A stretch of DNA of 64,000 nucleotides from Lingula anatina. Its lineage: Eukaryota > Brachiopoda > Lingulata > Lingulida > Lingulidae. Position numbers and translations under genes: made by a program. A model generated the notes under the pieces. That model saw nothing but the letters and a program-made list of their open reading frames with translations. It was not told the DNA's origin and searched no databases. This document shows positions 40,071 through 51,690 of this stretch, piece by piece. Location: contig NW_019775626.1 in the NCBI RefSeq assembly GCF_001039355.2, positions 9,271 to 73,270 of the forward strand. Direction: 5' to 3'. How positions within the stretch are numbered: the stretch's first letter is position 1; the number at the start of each line of letters is the position of its first letter.

Positions 40071-40303
40071 TTCTAACTAAGACCCCATTTCCAGAGAGTA
40101 GATCGATCTACTTTAGATCGACCTAACTCCCTGGGGTTTCACGCTAAATAGCTGTCAGCCGAGTGGACACGAAAGTTAATTACCCCCTTACAGCTTGTAG
40201 TAGGCGGGACGGACATTTAAGCCAGATTATCTGACAGTAATCTAGTGAGACTCCCCGCGGGGATAGATCAATCTAAAAGCTCTGGGAATACAGCCTTAGA
40301 AAG
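40071..40303. mobile_element. Probable foldback element, about 233 bp
   Basis: Ends TTCTAACTAAGACC...TTTCCAGAG and CTCTGGGAATACAGCCTTAGAAAG are imperfect inverted repeats, and AGATCGATCTA near the left recurs as TAGATCAATCTA on the right. Confidence 0.45.
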
Positions 40304-41504
40304 TAATTGTTTTAACATGTGGTTTTAAGATTCATAAATTGATCAAAGTGATAGGCTATGCCTAGTGTGGGTGAAACTGAAGTCCCCATCATTAGGAATA
40401 TTATATTAAAGGCAGATTTAAAAAATATCATTTTCACCTGAACTTCACCTGTATATTTCAGACTAGGTGGTCTAGATAAGATGCCGATTTCAACATTCTT
40501 GCCTGTTTTAACAGATAAGTATGAAAGGAACACTGGCAGCTCTGAAATTGTTTGATACACAAAGTAGACCATGGGCATTTTACTATAAATGTTATTGATA
40601 TATGTGGAACAAGTGGAAAGAAAAAATTTAATGGTTTTGATTGTCACTTAAAGTTATCACTTGACGTGACACTGGCCGAAATAAAGTGGTTCAACTGCCT
40701 GCTTCTCAGAGTGAAGATACTATATCTCTGTGTCCCTGTATCATGTGCCCACTTTGCCCTCTCCCCCTCAATCCCCCTCCCAGAATTTTCTTTTAGTTTT
40801 ATTGTTACTATGTTTTGGTATACATATGGTTTGGTTTCGTGGCAGAGTATCGTCCGGTCATGTTGGGTACTGATGGGTTTGGATTGGTGTTGTTCAGTCT
40901 CGGTCAGTGTCGATGGGTCATTTTTTTGTAGGACCTCTTTTAAATTGTCCTCCTTGAACCCTGAGTCTGATGTTATGAATAATTGATATTATCTTTTCTA
41001 ATATTGAATTACAAAAAAAAATCAGACTTTCAATTTGGCTCTGGGATCTATTGGTACAAAGCGGGGATCTTAACTGAAACTTCACAGGAGTGGGAACTTT
41101 CAATTTGCTATGTGTCCCATCCCTTAATGCTTAGTTAATCCAGTTTAAAATAAGGTCATTATATAAGAGAAGAACTTCATCAGCTGTGTAATATTTGTCA
41201 TTTGAATTAAATAGTAATTTTTCTTCAATCAGCTGATTCCAACCCTGATGAAGATGCTCTAGACAGGCATCAAATATTGGAGGTAAAGCAATTTCAGCAT
41301 TACATGTTGATAGAAGAAAAATTACTGTTAATCCAAAGATCATTAATGTGTTTGTCAAGTAAAAATTTGAAAAAACAATACATCCATCACTAGTTGTCTT
41401 ATCTTGTGCTTCTTCCCAGTAATGTCAGTACTAGTACTAGTAATCAATTCCATATGTATTTTGTATTTATATCTAGATGTTATAAAACCAAAAGTAGAGT
41501 AGAG

Positions 41505-41678
41505 CAGGGTGGGATTTAGGCTGTCTTCTGGGTCTTCCGGAAGACGGTCAGATTTTCAAGTTTTCATTGACAGGTACGAGTATCTAATTTTTTCTGTCAG
41601 AAGACGGTCAAAAATGGAGGCTGGATCAGCAAAGATAATTTGGAAGATGGTCAGAAAATATCTGTGGATCCGCCCCTG
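41505..41678 (+). mobile_element. Short DNA element with CAGGG...CCCTG ends, uninterrupted copy
   Basis: Ends CAGGGTGGGATTTAG and GGATCCGCCCCTG are imperfect inverted repeats. TAGAG flanks both sides (41500-41504 and 41679-41683). The inside, with CTTCTGGGTCTTCCGGAAGACGG and GAAGACGGTCAAAAATGGA-type segments, matches 48494-49002. Confidence 0.7.
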
Positions 41679-43406
41679 TAGAGAGCCTGTTAAATGTAAC
41701 CTGTACACATTTTAGTGCCCAATAAAGATGGTTATAAAATGGTATTAAATAGAATTGAGTTATACCCAGCCGGCTGCAGCATTCTGGCCTCATCACACGC
41801 CATTCTGCAGCTTACCTATTACCAGCATATTCCACCTACCTCTGAGTCAGCTGTTTTGACAGGCATATTGTTTTCAGTTATGCTGGTTTACATCAGCCAC
41901 ACAGAGAGGTATATTGAAATATGCAGGTAGTAGAGGTGTGTTTTACATAGACAGAAATTCAATGTCTTATGTATTTCCCCTATTTTAGGTCTCTGAGCTA
42001 CATGCGCTTGAAATAATTTCAATGCAGTTGAATCCTCTGGTCCTGAGCCCCTGTACTCCTATTGGCTATCATAAACAAACTAATTATTTGGATGGCAAAT
42101 TGGAGTTTTTTTAAAAATTAAAAATTAAATTTCTGGGTTTTGACAGTCAGTTTGATCACAGTCCAGAAGACAAAGCAATGTACAAGCTAGGCACTCAAAA
42201 AAGGACTTTTTATATAAAAAATACATAAGTGCAAGCATCTCGTAAATTTGATTTATTTCCATTATCTGTGATGATAATAAACACAAAGAAAATTATGTAA
42301 TTGGGCATATTGCTAGTAAGTAATAATTTCTTTAGAATGATATTGTAGAAATTTGCCTCCAACACATACACCAAAAGCCCCCTGTATGATCTCATTTTCT
42401 AACATTCGAGAGAATTTCTCATTGTCCTTTTCAAGGTAGCACTTAGCCTTGGCAGTGTCATTGGTCACTGCAGACCGCATTATATAATATTTTGGACACT
42501 ATAGTTATCTATATGGCTGTATATCTTAGTGTGGACATATTTGGTCACCCTGGGCAAACATTTTATGTGAAACCAGGAGGTGAAAAATCGGCACATTGTA
42601 TTGTGCTGGGGAAGATAGTCCCGTCAGGATCCAAATTAAGGTACCTGTTATATAGTTTAAATGTGGCATAAAAAGTACTAGCATATAACAGACACAGAGT
42701 TTATTTCATGGAGATCAAATTCATACATATACTTACTTTACATTAGTGTGCATGGAAAAAAGTAAGAAACACACATTTTATAAGGAATATTCAGTTCAAG
42801 AGGATATATATATACATATATAAACCAATCAAAATTTCATGAATGTTAATTAGCCATGGCAAGTTAATGCATGATGGTTTCCTCAAGAAGTTATAAAGAA
42901 GTTATAACTTCTTGGTTTCCTTAATGCTGCTTGTATCCAGTTTTATACTTTAAATGGCTTGTAATTTGCATAGATCTACAATTACTTTATATCTTATCCC
43001 AAGTTATTTTTCCACAAGATCAATTCACAACATATTTGACTTTTTAATATGCTGGTACTGTAGTGTGTTCATGTTGGTGATATTTATGGTTTTAGCATTT
43101 GTGTTTTTAAAGCCCCTGTGACACTTCAGACATTGGGCTTGCAATTAGAGCTTAGAAAATAATTTTTTGCCTACTCCCCCCCCCTTATTTTTGAAACTTT
43201 GACAATATAAGACAGTCAAAATCAAAACCATGCATCAGTGTTACTGATCTTTAAATATTCCCAAGTGAGAGAGCTTTTTCGTTTCTTACATGTTGTGGTC
43301 AAAATTGGTTCTGTACTAGTAAGTAAACACAATAATGGTGTAACTGGGGCTTCACATTTCAAGAATTAATTTTATTATTCTTTTTTCTCTTTCTGTAAGT
43401 GACGAA

Positions 43407-46400
43407 ATGGAGTGTCACAGCATGAAAGACCCTCTTGGCGTTGCCTTATTCGGTCTGGGACGAGCTGGCATGATACATTTCCTGAACCTGATTCGCTGCT
43501 ACCGCGTTCAGCTGAAGTATATCATTGATCTCGATATCCCCAAGATCAAACAGTTGCTAATACAGTATCACCAGCGTCATACTGTTGCTCTTACTCCTGA
43601 GGAGGCAGAAAAAGTATACAACGATGAAAGGTGGGTTCTGTTGCATACAGGTCTATATTTTCGGTAGTTCTGTAAATCTGGACTCAATTGCACACAAGTT
43701 TCAATTTTGTCTGATATGTCGCCCTCACTTACAAGTAAATTGGCTATCTCTGTTGATAGAGGGTAGGGAATACCCCCCCCCCCCTTAATCACCAATCTCC
43801 AAGATTTAAACAGCTCAATCACCAATCACCAAGATATATTCAGGCCAATCACCAATCACCAAGAATTCCTGAATCATGTTTCACGCAGAATATTGGGCTA
43901 AAATAACGCATCACGCTCGAAAAATAAGGCCAATCACGTGTAACGCAAAAGGTATTCCCTACCTTCTTGATTTGACACTGGCTGAAGAGAGAGATATTAT
44001 CTTTTGTTGATAATTATTATTTATTGCATGAATTTTGCTTTTTCCTTTTGGCAACGATATCTTAAAAAAAGGATGTACTTTGTTTTGCTTTTAAGTTGCT
44101 TGAGTCATTAGTAGGGATGAAAAAAAAAAAAAAACGGAACCAATCAAAAATATGCTTCAGTATTTCTCTTAAATATGTCGTAAATTTTTATGTGATTTTA
44201 AAGATGTATTTTTCTTCATTTATCTAGCTTTCTTCTTAATCTTGTTTAGCTTTTTTTTAGGGGGGTGCGGCTGTTTTGTGTAAAATGACATCTGCTGTTA
44301 CCTTTTCAGTCTTGATGCTGGAATGATTCAAGATGTTTGACAGTTTCTGCTGACTTATTTGATATTATTTCTGTCATTTTGAGAGCACTGACTTTAACAC
44401 AAAATCAAATATCCCCAACCACACTTGCAAAGAGTAGACTTAAAGCAGCAAATGCTGTCATATGTGCACCTTCCCTGCATTGAACTGTATGAATAATGAA
44501 AGCACTAATAATACNTGTGTAAAATGACATCTGCTGTTACCTTTTCAGTCTTGATGCTGGAATGATTCAAGATGTTTGACAGTTTCTGCTGACTTATTTG
44601 ATATTATTTCTGTCTTTAACACAAAGCAGCAAATGCTGTCATATGTGCACCTTCCCTGCATTGAACTGTATGAATAATGAAAGCACTAATAATACAAAAA
44701 AAAAAAAAAAAAAAAACAATGTATCTTTGGGTTTTTCAGTTGCCATGTTGACAAACTCACAATAAAAATCTTGGAAAAAATGAATGTATAAAATTGCTGT
44801 AAAAAAGAATTTTGAAAACGTAAGGGGTGTATGTACTTTGCCTTCACTGTAAATTATGATTTTTTTCACCCTTTGTTTTCAATTGTTTCTCCAATTTCTA
44901 TGACGAAGAACTGCAAATTGTATTGTTGAAAATCTATGTTTTGTAGTTTGTAATTAAACAAATTTTTGATCATTTTTTCAAATTTATTTGTGTGAAATAT
45001 CACATATTATTATATGTGAATGGCTTAGAGGAATCTTATTCACATTTAGTAGATCAGTGTTAAAGAACCTTTATTATTATTATTAGTTAGATGTGAGATA
45101 GGTTTTAAAAACTTTAAATAATTTGTGATCATATTGTGGTGCCCAGCATAACTTGATAACTGTGATTTGAGTTCAGATCATGAAATTTTTGGTGATATTT
45201 ATGGATCATTTGAATGTCCATACGGTCATATTTTTTATTAGAACTTTTAAGTTTAATGTTCTAAAGACAAAAAAAGTCAAAACCATTTTTCACTGAATGT
45301 TCAAATTAAAATTTCTAAAGACAGGAAAGTTAAACCATTAGAGAAAAGCCTTTTTGCCACCCTCCCCTAAAAATTTTGCTATTGTATGTCACCGAGGAGA
45401 TTATGAAACAAGTAAAAGAAAAAAGTTTAACATAATCTTTTATGTATTACAATCTTCTATTGATTTTTACATGGCATCATATAGTGTGTGACAGCTTAAT
45501 TAAAGTACATATTCTGTACCCTATTTCTATACATTTTGTGGTCAACCTGAAAGTTACACTGGATTCTTATTACTCTCATTTCCCCTTCCCTTTGCTATCA
45601 GAATCTGAAGTACAGGCCATCCCAATTTGTTTTGATCTGGAGTACAGGCCATCCCAATTTGTTTTGATCCAATCAGAGAAAAGGTTGGAAATGAAATTGA
45701 AAAAAAAAAAAACCCTTGGACAATTGAAACTTATCCTCTGGTTGGTTGATAGAGGAACATAACTTGGCACCAATGTTAAGCTAACCAATGGGATGGCCTG
45801 TTCTGAAAGTCTTGATAACATTGTAAGGTGGAACCACGGAGATGATTAGGATCTGGTTTTCTTAAGGGGCCTGTTTCACAAAATGATAAATGTTTTTGTG
45901 ATTAGCTAAGAATGCTTAACTTGGATAGTGCGGTATATTACTTCAACCTTGTGATATCAGATTTAGAGGCATGAAAAACATTTCCTCAGTATGTCACTGG
46001 CATAAAGACGTTTCTGAAATTTTTACACTTCCTATCGAAATGACTCTCAGAACCACAGTAATTTGGCCTTAGCTCTTATTTTTTGGACTGATCAAAAGAA
46101 GATAATCAGCCTCTTATATTTTTTGTGAAACAATTTGGTTGGCAATATGTGATTGTTGGCAATCTTAGCTAAGTCAAATAATCAACCAACGATTCTTTGA
46201 TATTTGTGAAACAGCCAGGACCATATTGTATTGTGGCATGCTTTAAATTTGTATATATTTACAGCGTTGGAGCAGTATTTGTCTGCTCCCCAACTTTTAC
46301 GCACCAGGAGATAGTGCAGAATGCACTGAGAAAGGGTTAGTCATCGGATCATTTGCTGTTGAATTTATTTGGAGTAAATTTTAATTTAAAAATAAAGCAA

Positions 46401-49400
46401 AATAATAATTTAATTTCTAAGAATATGATACCATTATTGACCAGAAGTATTTTTGGTATACTGGGTAGTTGGGACACATTTGCATGAGCTTATACTAATT
46501 TTCAGAAAAAAAAACAAGAGTTGACCAAGAACATATATTGTTAATGTGTTGAGTGCAACTAGTATTATAGGAAAGCTTGAATGGTACCATTGTATGCTAG
46601 TTGCTGGATTTATTTATTTATTTACTTTTTTGCACTATTAAATTATCAGTTTTTTGTTTGTTTACCTCTAAGTGATGGTCCAGGAGCTACCCTGACATTA
46701 TGAAATCTTGCATCTCTAAATTTATTACAAACTGCTTTGTGAAAAACAGTCACAGTCATGAGCAATATATATTTTTTGTATCTGTTTGTGTGTGTGGGTT
46801 TGTATGTCTGGTTTGACTAGAAACAAACAGATTTAAGGATATTGTTAGCCTTTGCCAAAAACTCCTTATTTACTGCCTTGCATACATTCTTTTGGATGAC
46901 AGATAAATTTTTAGTGTTCAGAGACTAAATTAATCAACAATTATACATGTGTCATCTTACAGGGGCGTCATAATTGCGATTTTGGGATTGAAAATGGAAA
47001 ATTGAAAAATCATTTTCTCAAATTTCTCCTCTACCAGAGCATCCATGGACACCATTTTGATGCCAATTTAATGACACCATTAAGTACTCCAAAACCAAGC
47101 CAGTGATTTTTTCCAAAAGTTCAGATTTTATCAATGATAAAGCAAAATAATACTTTTGTTTAATAAAAATTTGTAATTAAGGGCTCATAACTCTATAACA
47201 AAAGTGCTTTGACCAAAATGATAGCACAGGGTTGTAGCTTATTCATTTGTGGTCAACTATGCCAATTTTCCTAATAAAATCTTGTTCAGGGATAAAGTTA
47301 CGCCCCATTTTGATTGCCATCTCACCTAAAATAGAAAGGTGTTAAGTTAAAAATTAAAACTTTGAGTTGCCTATATGCCTATACATTGCAACAAAAAATA
47401 TAAATGCCAATATTTTATATTTTCGAAGGGATTTGTGTTGTTTTATATCAGCAGAAAGATTGATGCAATGTTGAATAATTAGATGCAGGAAAAAACTCAT
47501 ATTTGGTATCTGGATGAAAATAAAGGCTTACAATACCCTTAATAAGGAATTAAATACTATTAATCTGAGATTGCTGTAACACATATATAAAAATTTCCCT
47601 TTTAGTTTCATTTTTTTGTACTTTTCCAGGGAAAGGTGTTTTCTGTGAAAAGCCAATTTCACAAGATATTGCTGGAACTGAGGCATGCTACGTAGAATCG
47701 GAAAAAGCTGGGAAACCATTGTTCTGCTCGTTCAACAGGTAAGTGTTTGGATGGTAAAATGCTTTTTTTTTTGTAAAATAAATATTATGTTTTTAAATTT
47801 TAATGTTTCTCCTGTTTGTTTTTTGTGCGTAAAGAATAGTTTGCCAAACCTTCCAGATTAAATTTAGTGTGAAGTTAATTTATATGTGCATGTTAAAGTA
47901 TGTAATTTCAGGCCTTTTTTTATAGATTTCGTAATTGTGGTCATTTTGGGTTCCATCTACCAGCAAGTAATGGTTATGTCTTATTGTGCATGGAAAATGT
48001 GTACATGTAGAAAATATGCAGCTGCAGTCCCTTTAGTGAATACTAGTGGGAAATTTTGGAGCCTGCTTCTGGAGTCGTAGAACTAGCCTAGATAAGTCAG
48101 TACCAGTCCACTTGTCTATAACACATCTTTTATTGTTTCCATTATACATTCAACTGAACTGGGGGAAGGTCCCTCATTATGAAATGGCATCAGCAACCCC
48201 CCCCCAAAAAAAAAAAAAAAAAAAATCTGAAAATTCCAAAAAAGTTTATGATTCTGTTTGCAGGAGGTACGACCCCAGTATTAGAGGCGTCCTTAATGGC
48301 ATCGAGGAGCAGAATGTCGGTGACATCCACATGGTTAAAATGTGCAGTCGAGATTCTCCTCTTCCACCTATGAGCTACCTGAAGATATCTGGTAAATCAT
48401 TATCCCTCGGACAATCTTTTAAGTCATGTGACTAATTGGTTGGTGCGTTCACACCCAAACTGCCTGGCATATTGCTCCAATCGTTCATGCACTCAGGGGT
48501 GGATTGAGACCATCTTCTGGGTCTTCTGGAAGATGGTCAGATTTTCAAGTTTACATTAAAGGAATAATAACTCTTCGTATGGGATCTATATTTCACAATA
48601 AAAACATTGTGAATAACTCATAGAAATATAATATATTCTGTTTTACCACAAAAACGGCAGTTATAGGTATTTTTTCTGATATCTGAGCTTGTCTTTAGAC
48701 CACGTGACCTCCATTGATGGCTATACTCTGTCAAAATCTCTTAAGAGATTTTAACAAAAAAAACAAACTTTTTAGAAAAAAACCAGGGACTAACTTTGAA
48801 TGTAAAAATGGATTCATTAACCATTGGTAAGTATGGGAAAATTGTTGTTTACTCCAGGAAAATTCATTTTTTGGCTGAAACGAAGAGTTATTATCCCTTT
48901 AATGGTATATAAGTTTTTTGTTGGAAGACGGTCAAAAATTGAAGATGGAACAAAAAAATTAATTTAGAACACTGTCAGAAAATCTCTCTGGATCTCTCCC
49001 TGTGCACACATGCACAGAGATTTTATGGAAACTATATTAACAATTAGACAAACAAGTGAAAAAAGAGATTTATTATAACTCAAAAGAATTTCCATTTAAA
49101 ATTTTTTTGGCAATTTGTAGGAGGCATATTCCATGACTGTGCAGTTCATGACATCGATGTTATCTGCTGGATTCTTCACCAGTATCCAGTCTCTGTCTAT
49201 GCTCAAGGCCACGCCCACATCAAGGCCATTGCTGAAATGGATGATGTTGATACAGTTGCTATAACGATGAAATTTCCCAGCGGCGCTTTGGCGATGATTG
49301 ATCTCAGTCGCAATGCCAGTTATGGCTATGACCAAAGATTAGAGGTAGGTTTTATTCATAGTTTACGTTCAGCATTGTTTCTCTTATAAGGGTGATATGG

Positions 49401-51659
49401 CTGAATTAAAATGTGGAGTACGTAGATTTTTAATTACTTACTTTTACACAAGACTTTTTTTGTCTGTGCAACTACCATATTTCTTAGCATTTCTGTGGAA
49501 TTCTGTATAATTAATATTAAATATGGGTTTGTCCATTCTGTGTGTTATTATTTTGCTAGGGTAGTCTTTTGCATTACAATATTTCTGTTGTTTGATTTAA
49601 TGCTTTCCTTTTTTTGCTTACTTTGAAACATGAATGGGGGGGGGGTAGGGGGGGGTNNNNNNNNNNNNNNNNNNNNNNNNNGAAGAGGAAGGCAGACATT
49701 CTGCCCCTTCCCTAACAGTTTATTCCTAAATATCTTAACTTTTTTGTTGTTGTTGTTGTTGTTGTTGTTGTACAATGTCACCAAAAGTTGGGGACAAATG
49801 ACAAAAATAAATATGTTTTAATTGCTTTAGCTTAGATTGATATTCTAACCCAAGTGTAGTGGAGTCTTTCAGTGCATAAAAACTTAACAGTGCTGTAGGT
49901 GATAAGCAAATGGATAAAGGTCGAAATATATTTCAACAACTTTTTAGTAATTTAATCTATCCCCCCACCACACACACACACACACACACACACACATAAA
50001 ATAAAGATGACAAACAATGAGGGTCTGCTGAAAATGTTTAATTTATCAGTAATATGTAAATGATTACATGAACAGCTTCATAATCAGCTGTAAGGCCTCT
50101 ATTTGCTCCAATATCTAAATACAACACCTGATCAAGATGTAATCCAGCAATCAACATTCTAGAAAAATTATGTAATCATTTTACAAAGTTTGTATTTTAG
50201 CAGTGCATATAACAGAATCATTAATGATTTCAGGTTTCAGGAATTTTTGAATTTGCTTTGAAATAGCTGTATTTCAAGTTTCTTTTCTGTAGGTAGTTAA
50301 AACAGTTTATCTTCTCTGACCCTCATATCAGCAGGTTTTTAATGTGGGATTCCTCTTTTGACAGGATCTTGCTTTCTTTCTGTGCCTGGGGTGAAATAAA
50401 ATTTAGTTAAAAGTAGTCTTAAATGTGAACTTTTTCAACACATAATGTACTTATATTTGCATGCACTATAACTGTATTGCCTGCAATGGCGTATAATATA
50501 GCCACTGTATCATATATTGTGAGCTGATAATTTGTGAAATACTAGCTTCCAGGTAGACTTATGATTTGCCTCTTGACTATCCAGCTTATAGGGTCTCGAT
50601 TTCAATTTGTTGAACAGACCCCAGTAGAGACAGAGATGTTTTTCTTTGTGAAACACTTACGCAAGGGAAATATAACTGCACATTTGGCCATTTACTAGTA
50701 AATTCAAGTTTTTTTTTTTTTGTGAAACATTAACGTGAAAAGACACAAAATGCAACTATCACAAGCATTATAAATATATCTACTTTGACAAGTTGATTGA
50801 ACTGGATAAAAAAATGATCATGAATTGATATTCTGCTTACCTAAACACAAGTGTCACCAATTTGGATGAAACCGTCATTACAAGTACACTCACAGACTGT
50901 GTAATAATAAATTCTGCCCCAATAGTAGCAAGATTTATATTGCCGCAAGCAAGTCGCATCAGGTTGGATATCACATTGAGCTGAAAAAAAAAATGCTCAT
51001 TATAAAAACAGGAAAGTTTTGTTCTAGCCCAGTTTCTCAAATGTAAAACCAGTCTTTAAGTTGAACCAATTTTGATCAGTTTCAATCACAAAAAAAAAAA
51101 AAAAAAAAAAAAATATTCCATTAAAATGTTTCAGTAATTGTTGTTCATGGAATTTTATCCTTTTTTTTTCTTACTTGCAAAATAGGTTCAATACTGCCTT
51201 TTAATTGGACTATTACTGATTTGTGGAAGAAAAGGGAAGACAAGAATATTTGATTTTCTTTTACAATTGTTGGTACCCGTGTGTAGACTGAAATGTTGCA
51301 TTTGATCAGTTGTTTTATAAACATCGGCCATAGGCAAAGGAAATTTAATTACTTAAAAGTGATCATATCTGCAGGAAGAGAGGGGAAAGCCCCCCCCTTC
51401 CAAAAATGTAATTCTTAGGCACCTGTTGTATGTATGGCACAGTTAAGTCTTAAAATCCTAATTAGCCAATTATATCACTGCCTCTATTGTGATTAAATTG
51501 GAAATAAGCCAGAAATTCCTTAAATAAACTTACTCAGTTGGCAGTTAGTCCCGGCGTAGGCTGGAGGGCATTGACAACTGTAGCCAGTGGTTAGTACCGT
51601 GCAGTTGCCTCCATTTTGACATGGGCCAGAGGCGCATGGATTTATAGCTGTTTGAAAAC

Positions 51660-51690
<31 letters not shown>

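Larger units (their letters stand above)
38193..43400. other. Intergenic stretch between two divergent genes, no further gene seen
   Basis: Separates the YcgG-like gene (minus) from the oxidoreductase gene (plus), so both promoters should lie here. A TATTTTTAG sequence just upstream of the YcgG-like ATG may be the acceptor of a 5' UTR intron. The stretch holds one probable foldback element (40071-40303) and one CAGGG element (41505-41678). No convincing coding exon is seen. Confidence 0.6.

Noticed and set aside
41131-41358. 75-residue minus-strand frame starting with a signal-peptide-like segment
   Set aside because: No splice partners or known domain, and it overlaps a motif repeated near 35697; probably decayed repeat sequence.
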